NCBI GenBank assembly: GCA_947507155.1
Contig: CANNOC010000024.1
Coordinates: 1-33,416, forward strand
Length of the DNA stretch: 33,416 nt
Reading direction: 5' to 3'
From: an uncultured Collinsella sp.
GTDB lineage: Bacteria > Actinomycetota > Coriobacteriia > Coriobacteriales > Coriobacteriaceae
Shown here: positions 1-7,373 of the stretch, piece by piece
How positions within the stretch are numbered: the first letter of the stretch is position 1
How the letters are laid out: each line of letters opens with the position of its first letter
Program-made: the position numbers and the translations under genes
The notes under the pieces: generated by a model
The model's database searches: none
Told to the model about the DNA's origin: nothing
Seen by the model: the letters and a program-made list of their open reading frames with translations, nothing else

Positions 1-2
1 TG

Positions 3-89
3 GCGCTCGGTATTATTGGCGCAATCGCGATAGCGATTACCGCCGTTGTTTCTTTAAAAATGGTAGGAATACATGTCTCCAAGAATTGA
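3..89 (+). CDS. C-terminal end of a membrane protein (partial)
   Basis: The reading frame is open from the window edge and ends with TGA at 87-89. The 28 visible residues are mostly Ala, Ile, Gly and Val and would form one transmembrane helix, followed by a short tail with Lys and His. The main part of the gene lies outside the window, so its function cannot be told. Its end overlaps the start of the next ORF by 17 bases, which suggests one transcription unit. A membrane subunit of a transporter is possible given the ABC exporter downstream, but that is inference from position only. Confidence 0.5.
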   Translation, partial: ALGIIGAIAIAITAVVSLKMVGIHVSKN

Positions 90-273
90 TATATCGATTG
101 ACGAGCTGCCCGAAGCGTCGAGCCTTCTTGATGGACATGACTATTCGTCACAAATCATTCAGCGTATCGCCAGGGTTCCAGTAATACTCGATGCATCGGG
201 ATGCCCTCATTCCCCTTTTTTCGAAGTTGAATATGATGACAGGACGATTAGGTTTACAAGTCAAGCAAGTTAA
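73..273 (+). CDS. Small hypothetical protein, 66 aa
   Basis: I do not recognise this protein. It is acidic in its first third, has no signal peptide or membrane segment, and has one Cys. The ATG at 73 follows a weak Shine-Dalgarno-like stretch (taggaa) about four bases upstream and overlaps the end of the preceding membrane protein, which argues for translational coupling. It ends at TAA 271-273. The next gene starts 140 bases later. It could be a small cytoplasmic accessory protein of the neighbouring membrane system or a fragment; nothing in the sequence decides between these. Confidence 0.4.
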   Translation: MSPRIDISIDELPEASSLLDGHDYSSQIIQRIARVPVILDASGCPHSPFFEVEYDDRTIRFTSQAS

Positions 274-413
274 TAATCTATGTGGTCAATATAATACCGT
301 TGAACCCGCATATCGATACCGCTCAGCCATTCGCCTCGCCCCCGTCGCACGTATCTTCATCCGGTCTGTTACTTTTAATCTAACGATTCTTTGAGGAACG
401 TAGGTGCTTCTGA

Positions 414-2228
414 ATGTACTGTCGACTTCTTCTCAAACTAATCCTAAGAGACAAGGCCGTATGGATTTGTACGCTCGTTCTCGCTGCAGCCTTTTCCGTC
501 CCCATTGCGTTCAATTCACCCATCTACGGGCCCTTCTTTATGAAGCAGGGCATGCAGGGCTTTGTCGACGCATTCAATACGCGCGCGCCCCAGGCCAGCG
601 GCACAGACCTATCGCCAGAGCAGCAAGATGACGCTGAGCTTGCAAGATACGCGAACGCCGCCCTCGCCGCTCAAACCGACGCCGCCTTTCTCGACTCTGC
701 CGAGAGCTACTACGCGCTCATGGACGAGGGCTTCCAATCCGGGTCCATCGTGGGGGACCAGGAGACCAATGACGCAGCGCTCGCATATTGCCGCGCCCTG
801 AGCAGCTCCGGCATCACGGATATCCCGGCCTCCGCAAACGACCTGCCATTCCTTTCCTTCCTGCCTTACGCCATTGCCCAGGCGCCGTCTTTCCTTCCCT
901 TCATCCCCTTCCTTCTCTCGTCGATACTCGTGCTCGGCGCCACAAGGCCCGGGACCCTGGCGGCAAAGGCGCCCGTGCCCAAATTCCGGCGCCTTATTCA
1001 GATCGTGTTTTCGATAATCGTCGCGGGGACCGCGATGCTCCTCGCCGGCCTCGCACCCGGGGGCATTTACGCCTTGGTCCTAAACGGCTTCGGGCAAATT
1101 GGGTACCCGATCGCCTTCTTCCATGACGGCGCGCTTACCACCACGACCGCGGGAAACGTCTTCACAGCCCTGCTTCTCGCGCTGCTTGCGGGCGGAACCT
1201 TGATATCCGTTTGCTCCGCCGTCCTATCGACCGCAACGAGGCGCGTCCTCGCGGGCCCCCTTACCTCCGCGCTGCTTGTCGCGGCCCCGGCATTCCCGTT
1301 ATTGTCCGATTCGGCACTAGGGCATAATGCCGTGCTCGGGCTCCTGCCACTGCCCGTATTCTCGCCTATCGAGGCAACGGGTTACGTAGGATGCTTCCCG
1401 ACAGAATTCATTGGCTCCGGTTCAGGCAGCGCATCGATGCTTGCCGTGGCCCTGGCATACGTCGCGGTCTTTTTTACGGTCGGCGCCGTTGCGACACGTT
1501 CCCCCAAACAGCCTGGACCCGCGAAAAAGCACCATGGGCTCGAGCTTCTAGACGCGAGCGTGGGATACGGAAGCACGACGATACTTTCAATCGGGTCGCT
1601 TTTCCTGAGCCCGGGAACGGCGGCGGGCCTCGTTGCTCCCAACGGCTCGGGGAAAACCACCCTTCTTGAAGCGCTGTCGGGCCAATTTCCCACCCGCATC
1701 CGCTCGGGAAGCCTGGCGGCAGACGGAATCTGCCAACGTCGATCAGCCGAATTTGCAGAACTCGTCTACCTGAGCTCTTCGGGCAGCGCAGATCTCTATC
1801 CCACGCTATCGGCCATCGAGCACCTTGCTTTCGTTAGGGAGGCGTGGAAATCGGCCGCCGACATCGACTCGCTCTGCGACTCCCTCGGAATCTCCCCATA
1901 TCTCGACAAGCCGACCCGTAAACTCTCGACAGGAATGAAGCAGCAGGTAAAGCTTGCCATGGCGATAGCGACCGATTGCCCGTACCTCATCCTCGATGAA
2001 CCGCTGAACGGCCTCGATCCGGGAAAGCGGAAAACCTCCTGCGACGCGATGCGCAGCGAGGTGGCGCGGGGACGCAGCGTGCTCATTTCAAGCCATCTAC
2101 TCGACGACCTGGCAGACCTCACCAACTCGTTCTACTTCATCGAGGCCGGCACGCTCGTGGAAAAGATCAAGTCGTCCTCGCAGACGCTCAAGCAGGAATA
2201 CCTCGATACATACGAGGGAGGTGAATGA
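414..2228 (+). CDS. ABC exporter, fused permease and ATPase
   Basis: This 604-aa chain joins an ABC-2-type membrane domain to an ATP-binding domain. Residues 1-360 hold a first helix near 15-33, a soluble stretch near 50-145, then helices near 150-175, 195-222, 248-275, 283-312 and 340-360. Residues 375-604 form the ATPase: Walker A APNGSGKTT at 408-416, signature LSTGM at 504-508, Walker B YLILDEP at 524-530 and the switch His561. Permease-before-ATPase order in one chain is less common than separate subunits. A TGA at 411-413 just upstream in frame fixes the start at ATG 414; the gaggaa at 393-398 is rather far away. The next gene starts one base after the stop. Export of a peptide or lipid, or self-immunity, would fit, but no substrate can be read from the sequence. 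Confidence 0.85.
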   Translation: MYCRLLLKLILRDKAVWICTLVLAAAFSVPIAFNSPIYGPFFMKQGMQGFVDAFNTRAPQASGTDLSPEQQDDAELARYANAALAAQTDAAFLDSAESYYALMDEGFQSGSIVGDQETNDAALAYCRALSSSGITDIPASANDLPFLSFLPYAIAQAPSFLPFIPFLLSSILVLGATRPGTLAAKAPVPKFRRLIQIVFSIIVAGTAMLLAGLAPGGIYALVLNGFGQIGYPIAFFHDGALTTTTAGNVFTALLLALLAGGTLISVCSAVLSTATRRVLAGPLTSALLVAAPAFPLLSDSALGHNAVLGLLPLPVFSPIEATGYVGCFPTEFIGSGSGSASMLAVALAYVAVFFTVGAVATRSPKQPGPAKKHHGLELLDASVGYGSTTILSIGSLFLSPGTAAGLVAPNGSGKTTLLEALSGQFPTRIRSGSLAADGICQRRSAEFAELVYLSSSGSADLYPTLSAIEHLAFVREAWKSAADIDSLCDSLGISPYLDKPTRKLSTGMKQQVKLAMAIATDCPYLILDEPLNGLDPGKRKTSCDAMRSEVARGRSVLISSHLLDDLADLTNSFYFIEAGTLVEKIKSSSQTLKQEYLDTYEGGE

Positions 2229-2229
2229 C

Positions 2230-2658
2230 ATGATAGGCAAGAGCTATGCAAAGATAGCGATTGTTGGCTTTGTACTTTGTCTTGCAATGGTGCTATGTGC
2301 ATCATTTGCGAGGTATAGGTCCGAGCAGTCGTTCATCGATGGCGCTGAAAATGGGTTTGGCATAGACGGGATGTATGTCAACGATGGCGCGACCAGGCCG
2401 TCTATGGCGATTCTTGCAGGCGAAGACATGGAATGGCAAATCTGTAATGACGATGGCTCTTGTCTGAGTGGTCGTTTGGCCGCAACGAGCGACCCGAATT
2501 CGTTCGATCTTCTCGACAATGATGGAGCGGATTGCGGTTCTGTTCACCTTTCATATGCATCGCGAGATGGGATGGACGGCATTCTCTACGTCTCCCACGA
2601 GACTGGCGATTTCAAGATGCGCAGGACTAACCGAGTGCCGGCTTTTATCGAGGAGTGA
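2230..2658 (+). CDS. Small membrane-anchored extracytoplasmic protein
   Basis: I do not recognise the family. An N-terminal hydrophobic segment (about residues 6-25) is followed by a polar, acidic, mostly extracellular part of about 115 residues, so it is either secreted or tethered by one helix. No proper lipobox is visible. I chose ATG 2230 over GTG 2221 because the strong ribosome site gggaggtg at 2214-2222 is well spaced for 2230; the gene then begins one base after the ABC exporter stops. That tight coupling suggests a role alongside the exporter. Two Cys pairs in the middle may form disulfides. Two hairpins follow directly after the stop. Confidence 0.65.
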   Translation: MIGKSYAKIAIVGFVLCLAMVLCASFARYRSEQSFIDGAENGFGIDGMYVNDGATRPSMAILAGEDMEWQICNDDGSCLSGRLAATSDPNSFDLLDNDGADCGSVHLSYASRDGMDGILYVSHETGDFKMRRTNRVPAFIEE

Positions 2659-2663
2659 GAGTT

Positions 2664-2692
2664 CCCGGCGGTCTGCCGATCAGGCCGCCGGG
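2664..2692. terminator. Hairpin after the ABC exporter operon
   Basis: The 8-base arms CCCGGCGG (2664-2671) and CCGCCGGG (2685-2692) enclose a 13-base loop and start six bases after the preceding stop codon. There is no T-run, so this is a hairpin that may attenuate or protect the 3' end and not a classic intrinsic terminator. Confidence 0.45.
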
Positions 2693-2701
2693 GTATTGAA
2701 C

Positions 2702-2737
2702 CCCGCATTCATCCGTACACACACGGATGAATGCGGG
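2702..2737. repeat. Perfect 15-bp inverted repeat
   Basis: The arms CCCGCATTCATCCGT (2702-2716) and its exact complement (2723-2737) flank a six-base loop, acacac. It follows the previous hairpin by nine bases and has no T-run on either side. It could be a strong transcript end, a protein-binding site or a trace of a mobile element. Confidence 0.7.
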
Positions 2738-2760
2738 AAGTGTCCGGATGAAGTTGATAA

Positions 2761-3096
2761 TCAAGGAAACAAAGCCGTTCTGCCTGGGACGGCTTTGGCC
2801 TGGACTTTAACTACAACATCGCAATCGACACTTATCAGCTCGCGCAACGCGCATGGCCAAATCTCGGACGCTGGTGCATGGAGGACCTTCGAGATTTACT
2901 GGACATCCAAAACGACGACGCACACCGCGTGCTCGCCGACAGCGAAGACGAGATGGCTGTCTACAATGCGATCAGAAACAGTGTGAAGTCCGGAGAGCTT
3001 TCTGTGGAACCGCCGCGCCGTCGCGCGAGCCGACTGGGCAACCCGGGCAATCTGGTCCCGGCTCTCCCGGTCGTATTCCTACGATATCGCCCCTAG
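2761..3096 (+). pseudogene. Remnant of a DnaQ-family 3'-5' exonuclease
   Basis: Read from just after a stop at 2758-2760, the frame gives a segment with the layout of the C-terminal half of a DEDDh exonuclease: a DFNYN stretch, IDTYQLAQRAWP as in the conserved DT-x-LAR-x-P region, and HRVLADSED near codons 60-68, which matches the Exo III motif HxAxxD with Val in place of Ala. No start codon or N-terminal half (DxE motif) is visible. The tail after about 3020 looks out of family. A third hairpin (arms AAAGCCGT, 2771-2778 and 2789-2796) sits inside the first codons, so the left border is not certain. Most likely a truncated, non-functional copy. Confidence 0.5.
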
Positions 3097-3108
3097 ATCA
3101 CCAATGTG

Positions 3109-3348
3109 TCAGATAAAGAATGAGGCAATGGTTATGATCAAGCATACGGCGGATGCGGCGACTGCGCCTTTTTTCCTCTCCTTTAGTCCGACGATTAGGG
3201 TTGCCGTAAAGTAAAGGGCGGAAATGCAGTCTATGGCAAGCGAAACGAGTTCCTTGGGCGGTTTCAGCAAAAGGTCGCTAGCAAAGAGTGATGCGAGCAG
3301 GGTAAAGCCGATTGTGTCCAAGTATCTCGATTGATTTTGCGACAGCAT
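3109..3348 (-). CDS. Small membrane protein, 79 aa, possible immunity protein
   Basis: This intact ORF encodes a protein with about three hydrophobic segments (near residues 10-27, 34-56 and 63-79) and a basic loop LKERKKG between the last two. It has no recognisable family. Its ATG lies 12 bases after the end of the decayed secreted-peptide gene, with aaaagg as the ribosome site, so the two look co-transcribed. Small polytopic proteins of this kind placed after a secreted peptide often give self-immunity to a bacteriocin; that role is inference from position. It converges on the DnaQ remnant, 13 bases away. Confidence 0.55.
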   Translation of the reverse strand: MLSQNQSRYLDTIGFTLLASLFASDLLLKPPKELVSLAIDCISALYFTATLIVGLKERKKGAVAASAVCLIITIASFFI

Positions 3349-3360
3349 GGCAACTGCCTT

Positions 3361-3766
3361 TTAGAACAGGCAAGTGAAAAGTCGGTACGATGTCATTGCG
3401 GTTGCAAACAAGCCGCCGCCAGGACCGGTTGTCACGAGACCGGCGATAACTTCAGCGGTGCCAACAAGCTAGAGATCGCGCAGGCAAGCCTCCTCCTTCG
3501 CGTTCAGCTTGACCTTGTGAGGGACGGGGCGGTTATTTGCAGATCCGTGAGAATCGCACCACGCCTTGGAATATGAATCCGCGCAGCGCCCGCGCTCAAA
3601 AAAGGGATATATCGTAATTTTCGTCGTAATTGACTCCGACGTAGATCTCGCTGCTCTCGGCGGGAGATCCCTCGTCGGCATAGGCTGCCGCAACGGGCAC
3701 AAATGGTGTCATGACAAGGGAGAGGCAAAGAGCTGCTGAGACGATGGGGGGCAGGCATTTCTTCAT
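3361..3766 (-). pseudogene. Secreted Cys-containing peptide, frameshifted; bacteriocin-like
   Basis: The start is clear: ATG 3766 with ggag six bases upstream, then a good Sec signal peptide (MKK, hydrophobic core, cleavage after AAAYA near residue 30) and a mature part beginning DEGSPAESSE. That frame closes at TGA 3596-3598 after 56 codons, right after a run of six T (minus strand). One base shift in the run opens a frame with two Cys (CADSYSKAWC) that runs to a TAG at 3469-3471. Beyond that TAG the same frame continues with a hydrophobic, glycine-rich stretch (LVGTAEVIAGLV, GPGGG) to a TAA at 3361-3363, just before the membrane protein gene. I read this as one gene of about 135 codons with a frameshift and a nonsense codon. 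A bacteriocin-type product is an inference; the 56-aa product alone could still be made. Confidence 0.45.
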
Positions 3767-3795
3767 GGCTGGCTCCTTAATCTGGCCTTTGATAG

Positions 3796-4153
3796 TTACT
3801 CGATGTCGCCTCCTTCCGCTTTATATCCGTTGTATTCGGCGTATTTCTTTAATAAGGCAAGAGGTTCTTCCTCTCCTTCGGATAAGCCGATGATGTTTCC
3901 TTGATCATCCAGTATGAATACGGACGGAATATGCTCAAGTTCATATTCGTCATACACGGTCTTATCTTAATCTATGTATATGGGAAAGTCTCCTTCATGG
4001 ACCGAGGCTGAAATCCTGGCCCATTTTAATGGACAAAGATGAGGGATAAGCATTGTGTTGCGGTTTGATATTGACGGCGATTAAGGCGGCGAAACACGTC
4101 AGAGTCGCCAAAGTCAGTAAGGCGATAACGCATTTTCTCGGTTTCCAGCTCAT
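3796..4153 (-). pseudogene. TlpA-like membrane-anchored thioredoxin, broken
   Basis: The N-terminus from ATG 4153 (gagagg upstream) has an anchor or signal helix and a GQDFSL segment typical of the start of a TlpA/AhpC-TSA domain. It stops at about 3995. In another frame the sequence resumes with DFPIYID, an in-frame TAA, then KTVYDEYELEHIPSVFILDD, which is the conserved cis-Pro loop and following strand of a thioredoxin fold, and runs to TAA 3796-3798. The central part with the CxxC active site is missing. So there is a deletion, a frameshift and a stop. The gene lies directly upstream of the secreted Cys-containing peptide on the same strand; a role in disulfide formation of that peptide would fit. 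Confidence 0.6.
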
Positions 4154-4192
4154 GACAGATCCCTCTCTCATGGTGAAACGCATACGTTTTGA

Positions 4193-4411
4193 AACGGGAT
4201 GCCGCTTCGATTCGTTCCGGACGCGGATGTGGACGTAACTGGTCTCGGTGCCAAGTGCGATTTCAGTGCTGTATATGACTTAACGGGAATGTCCGAGCAG
4301 TGCCGGAGTCTCCATCTGGATTGTTCCGACTGGAACATCAGCCCGAATACACTGCATAGCGACTCCAACAAGAACGTCCCCGGCGTAATCCTTCCCAAGG
4401 CATGGCAATAG
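4193..4411 (+). pseudogene. C-terminal remnant of a BspA-like surface protein
   Basis: The frame opens after a stop at 4190-4192 and ends with TAG 4409-4411. It contains the pattern GM..C.SL.LDCSDWN followed by NKNVPGVILPKAW. The first part resembles the repeat unit of BspA-type leucine-rich surface proteins common in Coriobacteriia (short repeats with a conserved D.SDW); the second resembles the way such repeat arrays end. The upstream repeats, signal peptide and any cell-wall anchor are absent. I see no good ribosome site for the internal ATG 4199. Family assignment is from memory of the motif and is moderate. Confidence 0.4.
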
Positions 4412-4509
4412 TCAAGATGCCGCAGCGGCAAGACAAAGACAGATTCCCGCGATAACCCTACGCTCAGCTCGTTTCTATTCACCCTGAGCGAAGGGAGTGT
4501 CGCATATGC

Positions 4510-5492
4510 ATGCAGCGGCGCAGAACCTCTGGGGGGTATCTCCTAGAGGTATCCGTCTCCGGAGGCCAAGGAATCATCGAGTACGTCCTGATCATCGCGG
4601 TCATCGGCCTGGTGATCGTGTTCGCGGGACCCGGCGTGGCCGGAGCCATCCGCAACCAGTTCAACCTGGTCGGCAACACGGTGAACAATGGGACGGTTGG
4701 CGGCGTCGAGGGAGGCGCATCCGGCGGAGGGTCTGCAGGTACCGATTCCGCGACCGTCCAGGCGGCTATCGCCAAGGACGCGAAGGACTGGACCCTCGAA
4801 GAGCAGAAGGCCGTGGCCGAGGACATCGCCGCGAAGGGCGAGGCATCGTCCGCCTTCGCCAAGGCGGAGGCCGCGATGAATGCAGGGACGAAGTTCTCGA
4901 TGAAGCTCACCGATGGTCAGACGCTCGAGTACATGATTATCGGCATCAACCACGATGACTTGGCCGATGGTAGCGGCAAGGCGGGCCTGACGTTCCTCGC
5001 CGCCTCGACGGGTATCAAATCTCGCGTGAACGCCACCAACACCAATGCCGGTGGCTGGGAGAAGTCGGAACTCGCGCGAAGATGAATTCCGGCGAGATCT
5101 GGAACCTGATGACCTCCGATTTCCAATCCAAGGTGAAGCCGGTCAGGAAGCTGACGAACAACGTTGATGGAACCGACAAGAATGCCGCCGTGACGGCGAC
5201 CTCGGACAAGCTGTTCATGCTCAGTTATTCCGAAATCATCGAGACCCCTTATAGCGGCTGGTCTGGTTATTCTTGGATCGGAAACGAAGGAACCCAGTAC
5301 GAGGCCTTCAAGGGTAAGGTGACGAACAATTATTCGGGTAACGATTGCCTGAGTGTTGGCGTCGCTTGGTGGGAGCGTTCCTTGAATCCGAGCGCCTCTG
5401 CGCTCTTCCTCTATGTCAACAGCAACGGCGATCCGTCGTACAACTACGTCGCGATGAACTCGAATCGCGTCTGCCCAGCTTGGTGCTTCTAG
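4510..5492 (+). pseudogene. Flp-type pilin with DUF6273-like domain, frameshifted
   Basis: The first frame (4510-5085) has a class III prepilin signature: a basic leader, then GG/QGIIEY with the conserved Glu at +5 and Tyr at +6, and a hydrophobic helix, as in Flp/Tad pilins cut by TadV-type peptidases. A Gly-rich linker and a charged helical part follow, then GWEKSEL. That frame stops at TGA 5083-5085. The second frame (5082-5492) continues MNSGEIWNLM, TSDKLFMLSYSEI, the aromatic middle and the ending CPAWCF, which is the layout of DUF6273 domains. Restoring one base near 5071-5079 would give a single protein of about 327 aa. Flp pilins are usually 50-70 aa, so the added domain suggests a tip or minor pilin. 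The leader also has a start problem: the best ribosome site (ggag, 4494-4497) suits ATG 4506, which is out of frame. A terminator follows. Confidence 0.6.
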
Positions 5493-5503
5493 ATTCATCT
5501 GTT

Positions 5504-5535
5504 AAGCCCGCACGGCCTGTGCGGGCTTTTCTTTT
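5504..5535 (+). terminator. Rho-independent terminator after the pilin gene
   Basis: The 10-base arms AAGCCCGCAC (5504-5513) and GTGCGGGCTT (5519-5528) enclose a five-base loop and are followed by ttctttt. It begins 11 bases after the stop of the second pilin reading frame. Confidence 0.9.
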
Positions 5536-5956
5536 GGCGGTTACTCGAACGGTTTGATGTTTGTGGCATAGGTTATCGGTTTGAGGAGAAATGGGGTCAC
5601 ACAGCGGCTCTCAGAGCGCCTGCCGCACTCCCCCGCCATTACTCCTGCGGCATCCTCGTATAGAGCCCATCCCGCTTGGTGTTTCGTTGCAACAGCCCAC
5701 TTGTCCACCGATCAAGTGAACTACTGGAATAAATACAGCGACACGCTTGTTCGTTACAGTCGCTATATCTACGTAAATCGCCGCGATAAATACAGCCTGT
5801 ATTCGGCTGTATACCAGCTACGCGTATGTAGATTCATATCGCGTTAATAAATCGGCTCAAGCGCGTGCAAAACGCGCAAGTAACCGCAAAAGGCGATTAT
5901 CGCGCAGATAGATTTTTGGCACCCTGTTGCTTACTGAAAATTAAGCAATTGCTTAA
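5536..5956. other. Intergenic stretch with small inverted repeats
   Basis: No convincing gene. A plus-strand frame at 5581-5847 has no recognisable content, except that it contains PAWCF near 5670, the same five residues that end the DUF6273-like domain upstream; it may be the last trace of a second copy. ATACAGCC (5790-5797) and GGCTGTAT (5805-5812) form a hairpin, and TTAAGCAATTGCTTAA (5941-5956) is a perfect 16-bp palindrome next to the tRNA-Pro terminator. The stretch 5700-5900 is AT-richer than the surroundings. Confidence 0.5.
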
Positions 5957-5988
5957 AACAAAAAAGGTCAGGCACTAGGTGCCTGACC
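5957..5988 (-). terminator. Terminator of tRNA-Pro
   Basis: On the minus strand GGTCAGGCAC, a three-base loop and GTGCCTGACC (5966-5988) are followed by a T-run (5957-5965 read in reverse with one break). It lies 10 bases after the encoded CCA of the tRNA. Confidence 0.9.
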
Positions 5989-5998
5989 TGCAAACTTC

Positions 5999-6075
<77 letters not shown>

Positions 6076-6117
6076 AAGCTTTTGTTTGTTGCGCTGCTCT
6101 CGCTCGCAACAGGGAGT

Positions 6118-6147
6118 ATATTAACCCGAAACTTTGCCCTTGTGCAA
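6118..6147 (-). promoter_or_regulatory. Promoter of tRNA-Pro
   Basis: On the minus strand TTGCAC (6142-6147) and TAATAT (6118-6123) are separated by 18 bases, about 43 bases before the tRNA start. It lies between the end of coaBC and the tRNA, so the tRNA need not depend on read-through from the long operon. Confidence 0.6.
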
Positions 6148-6155
6148 GAACTTTT

Positions 6156-7373
6156 TTACAAATATTGAAGCAAGTCCAAAATTGTATCCGCGAGCTGGGG
6201 TTTTGTTAGAACGGGAAGTTCTTGCGTACCCGCTGTGCTCACGATCCAGGCCTTGTTGGTATCGGTTCCAAAGCCCGAATCGGCGCGCGAGACATCGTTG
6301 GCGATAATGGCATCGCAACCCTTGCGGGCGAGCTTTCGCCGAGCGTACTCCACGACGTTATCGGTCTCGGCCGCAAAGCCGATCACGCACCGCTCCCCCT
6401 TTTGGCGCGAAAGCTCGGCCAAGATATCGACTGTCTCGACCAGTTCAATGTGATCCAATCGTTCGTTGGCCTTTTTGAGCTTATGGTCGGCAGGGGCTGC
6501 GGGGGTGTAGTCGGCGACAGCGGCCGCGCAAATGGCCGCATCGGTCGTCTGGAAGGCGCCCAGCGCCGCCTGCAGCATCTCTGCGGCGGTCTGCACGCGC
6601 ACGAACTCCACGCCGCGGGGAACATCGAGCGATGTCGGTCCCAGCACAAGCGTAACCGCAGCACCGCGGCGAGCGGCCTCCCCCGCCAGGGCGATGCCCA
6701 TCTTGCCCGACGATCTGTTGCCGATAAAGCGCACGGGGTCGATCGGCTCGTGCGTGGGGCCGGCGGTTATCATAATGCGCTTGCCTGCCAGGTCTTGCGG
6801 GACGGGGTTCAGCACCTCGCAGACGGCCTCGACGATGTCCTCGGGCTCGCTCATGCGTCCCGTGTCCACGTCGCCGCAGGCAAGGTAGCCGCTGCCGGGT
6901 CCCACCACATGGACGCCACGGTCACGCAGCGTTGCCATATTGGCCTGCGTCGCCGGCGCCTTCCACATACCGTTGTTCATGGCAGGCGCGATCACGATGG
7001 GTCGCGGCGTGGCAAGCAGCGTAGTGGAGATAAGGTCATCGGCGATGCCGTTGGCCATCTTGGCGATGATATTGGCCGTCGCGGGCGCCACGACCACCAG
7101 ATCGGGCTCCTGCGCCAGCGAGATATGGTGGATGGGGTCAGACGGGTCGTCGAATAGCCCAACCGCGACCGGCTCATTGGTGAGCGCGCGGAAGGTGAGC
7201 GGCCCCACGAACTCCGTGGCATGCTCGCTCATAACGACCTTGACGCGCGCGCCGCGCTTTTGCAGCAGGCGCACGATATTGCACGACTTATAGGCGGCGA
7301 TCCCGCCGGTAATGCCCAGCAGGATCGTTTTTCCCTCAAGTTGCATTGAATTGTTGGATGCCGCCGTCATCAT
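6156..7373 (-). CDS. coaBC: Bifunctional CoaBC (coenzyme A synthesis)
   Basis: The 405-aa protein couples phosphopantothenoylcysteine decarboxylase (N-terminal, FMN-dependent) with phosphopantothenate-cysteine ligase (C-terminal, CTP-dependent), two steps from pantothenate to coenzyme A. The N-terminal half shows GITGGIAAYK near residue 20, the PAMNNGMW loop and the lid motif SGYLACGD; the C-terminal half starts with MITAGPTHEPIDPVRFIGNRS and has the GFAAETDN segment. Length is normal. The start is the first of two adjacent ATGs, set directly after the stop of the zinc-ribbon gene, with aaggaag in that gene as ribosome site. It is the last protein gene of the operon. Confidence 0.95.
   Translation of the reverse strand: MMTAASNNSMQLEGKTILLGITGGIAAYKSCNIVRLLQKRGARVKVVMSEHATEFVGPLTFRALTNEPVAVGLFDDPSDPIHHISLAQEPDLVVVAPATANIIAKMANGIADDLISTTLLATPRPIVIAPAMNNGMWKAPATQANMATLRDRGVHVVGPGSGYLACGDVDTGRMSEPEDIVEAVCEVLNPVPQDLAGKRIMITAGPTHEPIDPVRFIGNRSSGKMGIALAGEAARRGAAVTLVLGPTSLDVPRGVEFVRVQTAAEMLQAALGAFQTTDAAICAAAVADYTPAAPADHKLKKANERLDHIELVETVDILAELSRQKGERCVIGFAAETDNVVEYARRKLARKGCDAIIANDVSRADSGFGTDTNKAWIVSTAGTQELPVLTKPQLADTILDLLQYL

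Noticed and set aside
3504..3758. An 84-aa minus-strand frame
   Set aside because: Out of frame with the clear signal peptide that starts at 3766 and has no features of its own.
4168..4482. A 104-aa minus-strand frame
   Set aside because: No ribosome site or family pattern; the opposite strand carries the BspA-like remnant.
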